From assembly GCA_051870755.1 (NCBI GenBank), contig JBJECE010000021.1:1-64000 (forward strand): a stretch of DNA of 64,000 nucleotides, read 5' to 3'. This DNA is from W0P28-013 sp051870755. GTDB lineage: Bacteria; Bacteroidota; Bacteroidia; Bacteroidales; Paludibacteraceae. Under the pieces are notes generated by a model that was given only the letters and a program-made list of their open reading frames with translations, did no database searches and was not told the origin of the DNA. Of the stretch, positions 15,972 through 25,479 are shown in pieces (position 1 is the stretch's first letter; each line of letters begins with the position of its first letter). The translations under genes and the position numbers were made by a program.

Positions 15972-17240
15972 TTACCACGCCGGCTCGCACACCTCGTTGC
16001 CACGCACATAACGATGCACGATTTGACGGTCGTCGCCGATGTAGATGAAACGTTCGAGACGTTGTGCCAACGTGTAGTTGTCGTGATTGAGTTCGGCATC
16101 GTCGATGACCAGCGCATCGAAATCGTATCCCGGCTCGAAACTGCCCACCTGACCGAAGAAACTGCCGCCGCTCTTGGTGGCCAAATAGAACACTTCGGGC
16201 AAGGTGAGGAACGCCATTTGCTTGTCGCTCTGCGCATAGTGGAGTTTCGAAATTTCGACCGCATAAACCATCACTTGGAACATTGACAAGTGGTGTCCGC
16301 CGCTAATGTCGGAACCCAACGCCACCGGAATGCCATTTTGTAAAAAGGTGCGAATGGGCGCCATGCCACTGCCCAAATCGCAATTCGACAGCGGACAATG
16401 TACTACGAATACCCTATTTTTACACATCAATTCAAGCTCTTCGCCAGCCGTATAGCAGCAGTGTGCCATCAGCGTAGGCGTTTGTCCGAACAGGCCATAG
16501 CGCCGATAGGCATCGCCATAGCAGGTCGATTCGGGTTCCAACTCTTTGACCCAAGCTATTTCGCCTTTGTTTTCGGACAAATGCGACTGCACAGGCATGT
16601 TGTATTTTTGTGCCAAACGGCCTATTTCGGTCAGCATTTCGGGCGTACAACTCGGCACGAAGCGAGGTGTCAATATGGTGTGTACCAATCCGTCGGGGTC
16701 GTTCCATGTGTTGATAAGTTCTTCGTCGTCAGCCACGGCATCGGCCACCGTTTCGCACAAGGCATCGGGGCAGTTGCGGTTCATATTCACCTTACCAACC
16801 ATGGCGCCCATGCCGGCTTGTTCGAATAGTTGCATCAGGCGGATAGTCGAGGCTTTGTGTACAGTGCCAAACGCCACGGTGCGCATGGTGCCCACTTTCC
16901 ACAGATGTTTGACAAATCGCCGGTACATTTTGTCGGCATAGGCCACATCGGCATATTTTGTCTCTTCGGGGAACGTGTAGTTGTCCAACCACGGCAGCAA
17001 TTCCATGTCCATGGCCATGCCCATGTTGCGGTATTGCGGCGCATGCACATGCAGGTCGTTCATGGCCGGAATGATGAGTTTGTCGCCAAAATCAACTATT
17101 TCGGCCTCGTGCAACGACTCCGGCAAGTGGGCGCACACTTCGCGAATTTTGCCATTTTCGACCACAATATAGCCATTTTCGACGATGTCGAATTTGTCGG
17201 GATTGGCGGTAAACAGGATATGTCCTTTGTAGATTTTCAT
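15972..17240 (-). CDS. guaD: Guanine deaminase-like amidohydrolase
   Basis: The product is 422 residues. It belongs to the metal-dependent amidohydrolase superfamily, guanine deaminase branch, which hydrolyses guanine to xanthine and ammonia. Metal and substrate sites are visible: HVHAPQ (first two zinc histidines), QSHLSE, LMAHCCY, and the aspartate in ALGSDISGG. The VHCPLSNCDLGSG loop is also typical of the branch. The family name is good, but related deaminases with other purine-like substrates cannot be excluded. It heads the leftward transcript and has a TACTTTTG promoter 39 bases upstream. Confidence 0.85.
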   Translation of the reverse strand: MKIYKGHILFTANPDKFDIVENGYIVVENGKIREVCAHLPESLHEAEIVDFGDKLIIPAMNDLHVHAPQYRNMGMAMDMELLPWLDNYTFPEETKYADVAYADKMYRRFVKHLWKVGTMRTVAFGTVHKASTIRLMQLFEQAGMGAMVGKVNMNRNCPDALCETVADAVADDEELINTWNDPDGLVHTILTPRFVPSCTPEMLTEIGRLAQKYNMPVQSHLSENKGEIAWVKELEPESTCYGDAYRRYGLFGQTPTLMAHCCYTAGEELELMCKNRVFVVHCPLSNCDLGSGMAPIRTFLQNGIPVALGSDISGGHHLSMFQVMVYAVEISKLHYAQSDKQMAFLTLPEVFYLATKSGGSFFGQVGSFEPGYDFDALVIDDAELNHDNYTLAQRLERFIYIGDDRQIVHRYVRGNEVCEPAW

Positions 17241-17278
17241 AGTAATGATGCAAAAGTGTTTTTGTCGATTTTAATTTA

Positions 17279-17286
17279 CAAAAGTA
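17279..17286 (-). promoter_or_regulatory. -7 element of guaD
   Basis: TACTTTTG on the minus strand, 39 bases before the guaD ATG. Confidence 0.55.
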
Positions 17287-17397
17287 AGTGATTTTTCGTA
17301 TTCGCAAAAATTTTCGGCAAAAAAGTTATCCACAAGCACAGATTTGAAAAAAAAATTGTACTTTTGTATTTTCGTTTGCAGGCAAAAAGCAGTGCGC

Positions 17398-17829
17398 ATG
17401 AAAAGCCGTTTGAACAATCTGTTTTGTACCCCAACCGACCGCCTATCGACACTGATGGTGCGCTACGCGATGGTAACAATGGCGGCATACATGATTGATG
17501 CAGCGTGTTTGTTTTTGCTGACCGAATATGTCGGCATTCATTACTTGGTATCGTCGGTCGTATCGAGTTTGTGCGGCGGTGCAGCCAACTATCTGTTCAG
17601 CATTTCGCCGTGGGTGTTCGGGCGTTCGGGCAAACGCGGTCATGTGGTCGAATTTACGCTGTTTACGGCGATAGGCGCCGGCGGTTTGGCACTCAATTTG
17701 CTGATAATGTGGTTACTGACCGATTGTTTGCATACACACTATATGGTATCGAAAATATTTGCCGTCGTTGCAGTTTTCTTGTGGACGTTTTTTGTGCGTC
17801 GCCGGTTGCTCATGCGCAGCAAATCATAA
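17398..17829 (+). CDS. GtrA family membrane protein
   Basis: The product is 143 residues from the ATG at 17398. It has four hydrophobic segments typical of GtrA proteins (MVTMAAYMIDAACLFLLTEYV and, last, SKIFAVVAVFLWTFFVRRRLL) and the family's SXXGGXXNYLF stretch (CGGAANYLF). Members flip polyprenyl-linked sugars in surface polysaccharide or teichoic acid decoration. A TACTTTTG -7 match at 17359-17366 lies inside the longer open frame that starts at 17344, so the later ATG was chosen. Confidence 0.87.
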   Translation: MKSRLNNLFCTPTDRLSTLMVRYAMVTMAAYMIDAACLFLLTEYVGIHYLVSSVVSSLCGGAANYLFSISPWVFGRSGKRGHVVEFTLFTAIGAGGLALNLLIMWLLTDCLHTHYMVSKIFAVVAVFLWTFFVRRRLLMRSKS

Positions 17830-17862
17830 CAGACAACATTTTTTAGGGAGAATAAAAAGAAC

Positions 17863-18624
17863 ATGGGATTTTTCAGTAAACTATTTGCAGGAGGCATCGG
17901 TTGGGCGTTAGGTGGTCCGCTCGGCGCCATTATCGGTGTGGCATTGGCCTCGATATTCAGTTCGAACAGCAGCAGCACCTATCAGCGGCGCATCGACACT
18001 ACCGACCCAAACACGCACCAACGCAAAAGTCAAACCACACAATCCGATTTTGTCATGTCGCTCCTTGTGCTGCAAGCGGCAGTGATGAAAGCCGACGGCA
18101 TCGTCAAAAAATCGGAATTAAATGTAGTGAAACGCTTTTTGTTGACGCTCTTCGACGAAGCAACCGTGCTCGAGGCTCTGCAACTGCTGAAACAGATATT
18201 GCAACAAGAGATAGAGATAGAACCGATAGCCCGTCAGGTGGGCATGCGTATGACGGCCGGTGCCAAACGCGAATTGCTGCACATGCTGTTCGAGATAGCG
18301 TATGCCGACAAGGTATGCACCCCCGCCGAATCGGCAATGTTGGAACAGATTGCCGCGTTGATAGGCGTATCGGCAGCCGACACAGCCTCCATCAAAGCCA
18401 TGTTTGGCCGGCAAGCGAATCCGCTTTGGGCTTACGAAGTGCTCGAAATAACAGCCGATGCCACCGACGACGAAGTGAAAAAAGCCTACCGCAAAATGGC
18501 GATGAAATATCACCCCGACCGTGTCAATACATTAGGCGAAGAGGTGCAGAAAAAAGCGGCCGAAAAATTCCGCAAAGTACACGAAGCCTACGAAGAGATA
18601 AAGGCACAACGCGGACTGAATTAA
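17863..18624 (+). CDS. TerB/DnaJ-domain co-chaperone (DjlA-like)
   Basis: The product is 253 residues. An N-terminal Gly/Ala-rich hydrophobic segment (WALGGPLGAIIGVALASIF) probably anchors it in the inner membrane. A helical TerB-like domain follows (about 60-165). A C-terminal J domain (about 185-253) has the HPD triad in AMKYHPDRV, so it can stimulate DnaK. The layout matches DjlA-type membrane co-chaperones. It sits in a rightward group with gtrA (33 bases upstream) and an S41 protease (35 bases downstream), suggesting an envelope protein-quality role. Confidence 0.9.
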   Translation: MGFFSKLFAGGIGWALGGPLGAIIGVALASIFSSNSSSTYQRRIDTTDPNTHQRKSQTTQSDFVMSLLVLQAAVMKADGIVKKSELNVVKRFLLTLFDEATVLEALQLLKQILQQEIEIEPIARQVGMRMTAGAKRELLHMLFEIAYADKVCTPAESAMLEQIAALIGVSAADTASIKAMFGRQANPLWAYEVLEITADATDDEVKKAYRKMAMKYHPDRVNTLGEEVQKKAAEKFRKVHEAYEEIKAQRGLN

Positions 18625-18659
18625 CCAAACAACAACGAACAAAAAATCATCTACGAACT

Positions 18660-20297
18660 ATGAATACGAAACGAATTGCAACGTACGCTTTAGCCCTTAT
18701 GTGCGCCATCGGAGTGCACGCTCAAGACAAATACGCGCGCATAGCCAACTGTTTGGACATCTACAACGCCCTGCTGCGCGAGTTGAGCATCAACTATGTG
18801 GACACCATCAACTACGAACAGATAAGCCAAGCCGGCATCAACTATATGCTGCAGAAATTGGATCCGTACACCACGTTTTTCGCCGAATCGGAAAACGATG
18901 CCCTGAAAATGATGACGACAGGCACCTACGGAGGCATCGGCTCCATCATCAGCCAACACGGCGGCAATATTCTGATAGCCGAACCTTACGAAGGAATGCC
19001 CGCACAACGGCACGATATACGCGCCGGCGACATCATCGTCGAAGTGGACGGCAAAAGCACCAAAGGGCTGAAAACCGGCGATGTGAGTCAAATGCTGCGC
19101 GGACCGCAAGGCACCGAAGTGGAATTGCTGCTGCAACGCCCCAGCGAAAAAAAACTGCTACGCAAAAAAATCATTCGCGAAGTGATACTCATCGAACCGG
19201 TAGAATACTACTGCATGCTGACTGACACCATCGGCTACATCGCCTTGCGCGATTTTACCGACAAAGCCTTCGACGAATTTCGCAATGCCGTCATCGACCT
19301 GACGAAAAATCACAACATGCGCAAACTCATCATCGACCTGCGCAACAACGGAGGCGGTTTAGTGAGCGAAGCCGTTAACATTGCCGGTCTGTTTGTGCCG
19401 CGCCATACGCAAATAGTCAGCACCAAAGGCCTACAACCGCAAAGTTGCTACGACTACGCCACCACCGGCGAACCGCTATTCCCCGACCTGCCGCTGATGG
19501 TGCTGATAAACTCGGCATCGGCATCGGCATCGGAAATTTTGGCCGGCGCGTTGCAAGACCTCGACCGCGCCATCGTGGTAGGCGAACGCTCCTACGGCAA
19601 AGGATTGGTGCAGAACGTGCGCATACTGCCCCACAAAACCCACGTCAAAATAACGACGGCCAAATACTACATTCCCAGCGGACGCTGCGTACAAGCCATC
19701 GACTACGCCAAACGCAACGACGATGGCAGCATTCAGCGCATTCCCGATAGTCTGACGCACGAATTTACAACACGCAACGGACGCAAAGTGCGCGATGGCG
19801 GCGGCATCACGCCCGACAGCACCCTGAAACGACGTGACGACATAAACATCGTCTATGAACTCTACATCAAAAACCTGCTGTTCGACTACGCCACCGCGTA
19901 TGTGCGCACACACAAGGCCATTGCTGCACCCGATCAATTCGCACTGACCGATGCCGAATACGACGACTTTATCGACTATGTGAAAGCGCAAAACTTCACC
20001 TACGAATTACAAAGCGCCCAAATGCTCAACGAAGTGCGTCAAATGGTAGAAGCCGAAGGTTATGCTGCCGATGCCGACACCCTGCTGACACAGTTGGCCA
20101 ACACGCTAAAACCGGACATCGACCGCGATTTGCGCCGTTTCCGACACGACATCGAAGAATTTTTGGGAGCCGAAATCGTCAAACGTTACTACTTTCAAAA
20201 AGGTGCCGTTGCCTACGGATTGCGTTTCGACCAATGGCTGCACCAAGCCGTCGAACTATTCGACGACGAGAGCCGCTGCGCCGACCTGCTGCAATAG
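18660..20297 (+). CDS. S41 family C-terminal processing peptidase
   Basis: The product is 545 residues from the ATG at 18660, with a signal peptide ending in HAQ. The order is an N-terminal helical region, a PDZ domain (TYGGIGSIISQHGGNILIAEP, then AGDIIVEVDGKST), then the protease domain with the catalytic serine in SASASASEILAGAL and the general-base lysine in SYGKGLVQ. A helical C-terminal extension follows, as is usual in Bacteroidota members. It acts in the periplasm, trimming or degrading proteins from their C-termini. A longer in-frame ORF upstream is a shadow of the DnaJ gene. Confidence 0.93.
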   Translation: MNTKRIATYALALMCAIGVHAQDKYARIANCLDIYNALLRELSINYVDTINYEQISQAGINYMLQKLDPYTTFFAESENDALKMMTTGTYGGIGSIISQHGGNILIAEPYEGMPAQRHDIRAGDIIVEVDGKSTKGLKTGDVSQMLRGPQGTEVELLLQRPSEKKLLRKKIIREVILIEPVEYYCMLTDTIGYIALRDFTDKAFDEFRNAVIDLTKNHNMRKLIIDLRNNGGGLVSEAVNIAGLFVPRHTQIVSTKGLQPQSCYDYATTGEPLFPDLPLMVLINSASASASEILAGALQDLDRAIVVGERSYGKGLVQNVRILPHKTHVKITTAKYYIPSGRCVQAIDYAKRNDDGSIQRIPDSLTHEFTTRNGRKVRDGGGITPDSTLKRRDDINIVYELYIKNLLFDYATAYVRTHKAIAAPDQFALTDAEYDDFIDYVKAQNFTYELQSAQMLNEVRQMVEAEGYAADADTLLTQLANTLKPDIDRDLRRFRHDIEEFLGAEIVKRYYFQKGAVAYGLRFDQWLHQAVELFDDESRCADLLQ

Positions 20298-20307
20298 TAC
20301 CGCGCCA

Positions 20308-21258
20308 TCAGCCCAAATCCAACGCCGACAAATCGATCAACTTGTTGGCAATGGCGTAGATGGTCAAACCGGCCGAACTATGTATGTTCAGTTTACGCGA
20401 AATGTTTTTGCGATGCGTGATAACGGTATGCACCGAGATAAATAATTTTTCGGCTATTTCCTTGTTGCTCAATCCATTAACAACCTCGACAAGCACTTCT
20501 TTTTCGCGGTCGCTCAGGCTTTCGGGCGCATCGGCGGCCGTGCCATCGCCAGCGGCGGCCGACGGCGGAAATTGCTGTTCGAGCAGACGCACTGCCGGCA
20601 CAAACAAATTGTCCTCGATCTGACAATGTTGCGCAAGGTCGTTTTCGCATGTAAAAATATCGAATAATGCCGAATTGAGCAGTTCGTTGCTCACCGTCGA
20701 AGGATAATATTTGATGATGACATTTTTCAGTTCTATCAATTTTGTTTCGATGTGCATATCATCGACCGCGCGATGCTGCCGTGCAAACGTTTCGATGGTA
20801 TAGTCGCCGGTGCGAACACCTTTTTGCAAGCCTGCCACATAGGTAAACACGTGTTTGTCCTCGTGTTCCATGTGGCGTTTTACTTCCAACGCGTACTCGT
20901 CGAAAAAACGAATGACCAAGAAGGCAATTTTATTGTTTTCGGTACCGCAATTGATAGCCTCGATCAGTTTTCGCCGAATCATCGGCAGACAAAAATCGAG
21001 GAAATAGACATGCGCACGTTTCAGATAATTCATCAGCGTATCGAGCGACACCTCGTCGGCACGCGGCACAAATCCGGCCGGAAACGATTTATAGTTGACT
21101 ACCGCCAAAAAAGTCGGTGTGTGCACATGTTGCTCGGCGCACACTTCGGCAACGGTTTTGTCGCCAAAGCCCAGCGGCAAGCCAAAACGGCTCAACACCT
21201 GCAACGACTCGTGATTGCCGCGAATCAAATCGCACATTTTATCGGATGCTTGGTACAT
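20308..21258 (-). CDS. Hemerythrin-LuxR fusion regulator
   Basis: The product is 316 residues. Residues 1-60 resemble the N-terminal domain of RIC/YtfE/ScdA iron-sulfur repair proteins (FGLPLGFGDKTVAEVC). A hemerythrin-like helical bundle follows, with ligand-type residues in HMEHEDKHVF, QHRAVDDMH and HCQIEDNLFVP. A low-complexity linker leads to a LuxR/GerE helix-turn-helix (SDREKEVLVEVVNGLSNKEIA). The layout suggests a one-component sensor of oxygen, nitric oxide or iron that controls transcription directly; the ligand is inferred. The ATG at 21258 was preferred over a TTG two codons earlier. It converges on the S41 protease gene. Confidence 0.87.
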   Translation of the reverse strand: MYQASDKMCDLIRGNHESLQVLSRFGLPLGFGDKTVAEVCAEQHVHTPTFLAVVNYKSFPAGFVPRADEVSLDTLMNYLKRAHVYFLDFCLPMIRRKLIEAINCGTENNKIAFLVIRFFDEYALEVKRHMEHEDKHVFTYVAGLQKGVRTGDYTIETFARQHRAVDDMHIETKLIELKNVIIKYYPSTVSNELLNSALFDIFTCENDLAQHCQIEDNLFVPAVRLLEQQFPPSAAAGDGTAADAPESLSDREKEVLVEVVNGLSNKEIAEKLFISVHTVITHRKNISRKLNIHSSAGLTIYAIANKLIDLSALDLG

Positions 21259-21290
21259 AGGCAAATGTTATTTGTTCTGAATATTCGCCA

Positions 21291-21298
21291 CAAAGTTA
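21291..21298 (-). promoter_or_regulatory. -7 element of the hemerythrin-LuxR gene
   Basis: TAACTTTG on the minus strand, 32 bases before the ATG. The 17 bases 21282-21298 are identical to 1611-1627 at RNA candidate 1. Confidence 0.6.
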
Positions 21299-21439
21299 CG
21301 CAAAAATTTCGTTACATCGAGCGCATGGCGCGAGCGAATAGCATACTTTTTTCAGAAAAAACATGTTTCGACACGTCGTCAGATGAGGCAAAAAAATGCA
21401 AAAAAACGCATTTTGTGCATTTATATCAAAAGTTTTTTG

Positions 21440-21447
21440 TATCTTTG
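21440..21447 (+). promoter_or_regulatory. -7 element of pheT
   Basis: TATCTTTG, 36 bases before the pheT ATG. Confidence 0.7.
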
Positions 21448-21483
21448 CAAGATTGAAAAATTAGAACAAAAAATCATTGCAAC

Positions 21484-23943
21484 ATGAACATTTCATACAA
21501 TTGGCTTAAAGATTACCTGAACACCGAAGTTACACCCGTCGAATTTGGTAAAATATTGACTTCCATCGGTTTAGAGGTTGGTTCGGTAGAAACGGTGCAA
21601 ACTATAAAAGGCGGCCTCGAAGGCTTGGTTGTGGGCGAAGTACTGACTTGCGTTCCGCACGAAAATTCCGACCATCTGCACGTTACGACGGTCAATATCG
21701 GCACGGGCGAACCGCTACAAATCGTTTGTGGCGCGCCAAACGTGGCTGCCGGTCAAAAAGTCATCGTTGCAACGATAGGCACGGTGCTCTACTCCGGCGA
21801 CGAAAGTTTCACCATCAAACGTTCCAAAATACGCGGCGTCGAATCGTTCGGCATGCTCTGCGCCGAGGACGAAATCGGCGTTGGCACAAGCCACGACGGC
21901 ATCATGGTACTGCCCGCCGACACGGCTGTCGGCACACCGGCCAAGACCTATTTCGGCGTCGAGGACGACACCATCATCGAAGTGGACATCACGCCAAACC
22001 GCGCCGATGCCATATCGCACTACGGCGTAGCGCGCGATGCTGCAGCCTACTTCAAAGCACACGACCACGCCGTTACGCTCAACAAACCGGCTGTCGATGC
22101 GTTCAAAATCGACAATCGCAATTTGACCATTCCAGTCGAGGTGGAAAGCGCCGCCGACTGTCCGCGCTATGCCGGCCTGACCATCACCGGACTGCATATC
22201 GCCGAATCGCCCAAATGGCTGCAAGACCGTTTGAATGCCATCGGTTTGCGCCCGATAAATAATGTGGTCGATGCCACCAACTATGTACTGCACGCATTCG
22301 GGCAGCCGCTGCACGCATTCGACGCGGCAAAAATCAAAGGCGGCAAAATCGTGGTCAGAAAATGCGCCGAAGGCACCAAATTCACCACGCTCGATGGCGT
22401 AGAACGCACACTTTCGGCCAACGACCTGATGATTTGCAACGCCGAAGAGCCGATGTGTATGGCCGGCGTGTTCGGCGGCCTCGACTCGGGCGTAACCGCC
22501 GATACGACAGACATTTTCATCGAATGTGCCTATTTCAATCCGGTTACCATTCGCAAAACGGCGCGGCGCCACGGGCTGAACACCGACGCAAGTTTCCGCT
22601 ACGAACGCGGCATCGACCCGAACAACACCATCTATGTATTGAAATACGCCGCCCTGCTCATTCAACAAATTGCCGGCGGACAAGTTGCCAGCGACATCAT
22701 CGACATTTATCCGAATAAAATCGAAGACTTCACCGTCGAAGTAACGCGCGAAAAAATCGACACGCTCATCGGCAAAGCCATTCCGACAAGCACCATCGAA
22801 ACCATTTTCGAAGGATTGGAAATGCGCATCGTGGCCAAATCGGACAGCGGCTACACACTGCAAGTGCCGGCCTACCGTGTCGATGTGCAACGCGACGTCG
22901 ATGTCGTCGAAGACATTTTGCGCATCTACGGCTACAACAATATCGACTTCAGCGACTCGCTCAAATCGAACATCGCCTACTCGCAACGCCCGAACAGCAC
23001 CAAGATGCAACGCCTGATTTCGGAACAACTGACCGCCTGCGGTTTCAACGAAATACTGAACAACTCGCTCACCAAATGCAGTTATTACGGCGACGAAAGC
23101 ACCTATCCGGCCGCCAACTGCGTGCGTGTAATCAACGCCTTGAGCAACGACCTCGGCGTGATGCGCCAAACGTTGCTGTTTGGCGGACTCGAGAGCATTG
23201 CGCACAACAGCAACCGCCAAAACGCCGATTTGAAATTTTACGAATTTGGCAACTGCTACCAATACCATGCCGACAAGCGCACCGCCGACGATGCACTCGC
23301 GCCATACAGCGAAAGTTATCATCTCGGATTGTGGATTTGCGGCAAACGCGACCGGCAAACATGGTTACGCCCCGACGAGAAAACCTCGTTCTACGAACTG
23401 AAAGCATACGTTTACAACATATTCCGCCGCATGGGCATCGACCCGAAAAACACGCGCACCGAAAACTTCGGCAACGCATTGCTCTCCGAAGGCTTGTATC
23501 TGCGCACCATGTCGGGCAAACGTTTGGCTACCATCGGCATCGTGTCCGACAGCCAACTGAAAGCCTTCGACATCAACACGCCGGTATTCTACGCCGATTT
23601 GGAATGGAAACCATTGCTCAAAGAGTCGGCCAAGCACAAAATCACCTATCGCGACATCGCCAAATATCCCGAAGTGAAACGCGATTTGGCCTTGCTTATC
23701 GACAAAGATGTGGAATTTGCCGAAATTGAACGCATTGCCTACGACACCGAACGCAAACTGCTGAAAAATGTCAGTCTGTTCGACGTATATGAAGGCAAAA
23801 ATCTCGAAGCCGAAAAAAAATCGTACGCCATCAGTTTCACTTTGCAAGATGCAGACAAAACACTGACCGACAAGCAGATAGACAACATCATGCAACGTCT
23901 GATCAAGAATTTTGAAGAAAAAATAGGCGCCAAACTGCGCTAA
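21484..23943 (+). CDS. pheT: Phenylalanine-tRNA ligase beta subunit
   Basis: The product is 819 residues, a full-length beta chain of the alpha2-beta2 enzyme that charges tRNA-Phe. It starts MNISYNWLKDYLNT. It then has a tRNA-binding (EMAP-like) domain near residues 40-150, the B3/B4 editing domain, the B5 domains with DITPNRAD and GLNTDASFRYERGIDP, and the C-terminal ferredoxin-fold anticodon-binding domain ending TLTDKQIDNIMQRLIKNFEE. pheS is not adjacent. It has its own promoter (21440-21447). Confidence 0.98.
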   Translation: MNISYNWLKDYLNTEVTPVEFGKILTSIGLEVGSVETVQTIKGGLEGLVVGEVLTCVPHENSDHLHVTTVNIGTGEPLQIVCGAPNVAAGQKVIVATIGTVLYSGDESFTIKRSKIRGVESFGMLCAEDEIGVGTSHDGIMVLPADTAVGTPAKTYFGVEDDTIIEVDITPNRADAISHYGVARDAAAYFKAHDHAVTLNKPAVDAFKIDNRNLTIPVEVESAADCPRYAGLTITGLHIAESPKWLQDRLNAIGLRPINNVVDATNYVLHAFGQPLHAFDAAKIKGGKIVVRKCAEGTKFTTLDGVERTLSANDLMICNAEEPMCMAGVFGGLDSGVTADTTDIFIECAYFNPVTIRKTARRHGLNTDASFRYERGIDPNNTIYVLKYAALLIQQIAGGQVASDIIDIYPNKIEDFTVEVTREKIDTLIGKAIPTSTIETIFEGLEMRIVAKSDSGYTLQVPAYRVDVQRDVDVVEDILRIYGYNNIDFSDSLKSNIAYSQRPNSTKMQRLISEQLTACGFNEILNNSLTKCSYYGDESTYPAANCVRVINALSNDLGVMRQTLLFGGLESIAHNSNRQNADLKFYEFGNCYQYHADKRTADDALAPYSESYHLGLWICGKRDRQTWLRPDEKTSFYELKAYVYNIFRRMGIDPKNTRTENFGNALLSEGLYLRTMSGKRLATIGIVSDSQLKAFDINTPVFYADLEWKPLLKESAKHKITYRDIAKYPEVKRDLALLIDKDVEFAEIERIAYDTERKLLKNVSLFDVYEGKNLEAEKKSYAISFTLQDADKTLTDKQIDNIMQRLIKNFEEKIGAKLR

Positions 23944-23968
23944 ATCGCCTTAAAACGACCTGAATATC

Positions 23969-24811
23969 ATGAAAAAACGCTCTTTTCGTTTGATTCTCTT
24001 TGTCGTGGCCGTCGCCGTATGCGGCTGCGAGGAGTTTGACCCATGGGCCAACGTGGATCACGGCCCATTTCCGGCCTTGCCCGAACTGCCCGAAAAGGTC
24101 AGCAACAGCAATTACATCTACGTTACACACGAAGCCACGCTCAGCAATCGGCAAGTGCGCAACTACTCCATCTGTTTCGACAAGACGAAATATGCCGCAC
24201 GTTGGATAGCCTATCCGCTGCATGCTTGTTATATCGGTTCTACACAACGATACGATGCCACTCACAAAGGAGCATGGCCACAAGACCCACTGATAGTCAG
24301 TTCGTTACAAGCATCAGGAAGCACATATAGCGGATATTCGCGCGGCCATCAGATACCATCGGCCGACCGCACCGCCAACGAAGAACTGAATACGCAAACA
24401 TTCTACATGTCGAACATGACGCCACAAGCCTACAACTTCAACAGCGGCATTTGGCTCGACCTCGAAAACAAGGTACGCAGTTCTAGCTATATGTGCAACG
24501 ACACGATTTATGTCGTAACGGGTGCGCATTGGGAAAACACAGACAAATACGCCGGCAAATATCCTGTGCCTACACACTATTATAAAGTCTTGTTGCGCAC
24601 GTGCAAAGGCAACACACACAAAACCGTGTATCAAGCCACCCGCGACGAGTTGAAATGCGTCGGATTTTGGATTAGCCACACCGCCACAGGCTCGCTCAAC
24701 AAATCGTACCTCAAATCGGTAGCCGACATCGAAAAACTCACCGGCTTCACTTTCTTCCCCGAAGTGGACGTGGACAAAACGGCGTGCGAACCTTCGGATT
24801 GGGGTTTCTGA
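23969..24811 (+). CDS. DNA/RNA non-specific endonuclease, lipoprotein
   Basis: The product is 280 residues. The signal ends at Val-Cys-Gly-Cys, so it is probably a lipoprotein. The ββα-metal nuclease domain (NUC1/EndoG type) shows its active site as SRGHQIPSADRT, where the usual motif is DRGHMAP; the catalytic histidine and the downstream asparagine region (SNMTPQAYNFNSGIW) are kept. Such enzymes cut DNA and RNA at the cell surface or periplasm for nutrition or defence. It lies 26 bases after pheT and 7 bases before a uracil-DNA-glycosylase-like gene. Confidence 0.88.
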   Translation: MKKRSFRLILFVVAVAVCGCEEFDPWANVDHGPFPALPELPEKVSNSNYIYVTHEATLSNRQVRNYSICFDKTKYAARWIAYPLHACYIGSTQRYDATHKGAWPQDPLIVSSLQASGSTYSGYSRGHQIPSADRTANEELNTQTFYMSNMTPQAYNFNSGIWLDLENKVRSSSYMCNDTIYVVTGAHWENTDKYAGKYPVPTHYYKVLLRTCKGNTHKTVYQATRDELKCVGFWISHTATGSLNKSYLKSVADIEKLTGFTFFPEVDVDKTACEPSDWGF

Positions 24812-24817
24812 CCCGCC

Positions 24818-25408
24818 ATGACAACTCTGGCAACCATACCTGTCGAACGCCATCCGTGGCAGCCATTCGTGCCGCCGACGGCCAAAATTCTGTTGCTCGG
24901 CAGTTTTCCGCCGCCGCGCGCACGTTGGTCGATGGACTTTTACTATCCGAATTTTCAGAACGACATGTGGCGCATCGTCGGGTTACTCTTTTTCGGCGAC
25001 AAAAATCATTTCGTTCTGCCGCACGCCAAGGGTTTCGACTACCACAAAATCACGGCCTTTTGCACCGACATCGGCATTGCCCTATACGACACTGCCACGG
25101 CTGTGCGACGGTTGCAAGGCAACGCCTCCGACAAATTTTTGGAAATAGTCGAACCGACCGACATCGAAACACTTTTGGCACAAATTCCTTGCTGCAAAAT
25201 CGTTGCCGTAACGGGCGAAAAAGCCGCCGAAACGGCTGCCTCCCAACTGCAGTGCACCACGCCGGCCGTAGGAACTTATGTAGATTGTCCGCGCCATGCC
25301 GTGCGCCTCTACCGCATGCCCTCCTCCTCGCGCGCCTATCCGTTGGCGCTCGAACGTAAAGCCGCCTTTTACGCTACCCTATTCCGCGCTGCCGGTTTGT
25401 TGGCGTAA
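24818..25408 (+). CDS. Uracil-DNA glycosylase family protein (MUG-like)
   Basis: The product is 196 residues. It resembles the small UDG-superfamily proteins of Bacteroidota. The first active-site-like loop is KILLLGSFPPPRARW, followed by FYYPNFQNDMWRI, and near the C-terminus RMPSSSRAYPLALERK corresponds to the leucine-loop region. The GSFPP loop differs from canonical UDG (GQDPYH) and is closer to the MUG/TDG branch (G-NP). The likely job is removal of uracil or mismatched thymine from DNA; substrate is inferred. It is co-directional with, and close behind, the nuclease gene. Confidence 0.78.
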   Translation: MTTLATIPVERHPWQPFVPPTAKILLLGSFPPPRARWSMDFYYPNFQNDMWRIVGLLFFGDKNHFVLPHAKGFDYHKITAFCTDIGIALYDTATAVRRLQGNASDKFLEIVEPTDIETLLAQIPCCKIVAVTGEKAAETAASQLQCTTPAVGTYVDCPRHAVRLYRMPSSSRAYPLALERKAAFYATLFRAAGLLA

Positions 25409-25466
25409 TGTAAAAAATTTTACATTTTTTCACACCTTTCTATTATACATATTCAAAAAAAAGTAT

Positions 25467-25474
25467 TATCTTTG
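25467..25474 (+). promoter_or_regulatory. -7 element of RNA candidate 2
   Basis: TATCTTTG follows an AT-rich stretch. The next ATG-initiated gene lies 350 bases away, so this promoter starts a long untranslated transcript. Confidence 0.65.
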
Positions 25475-25479
25475 CCACG

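Noticed and set aside
21715..23358. 547-codon open frame on the minus strand
   Set aside because: It is opposite pheT, whose domains are complete. No motif is seen in the antisense frame.
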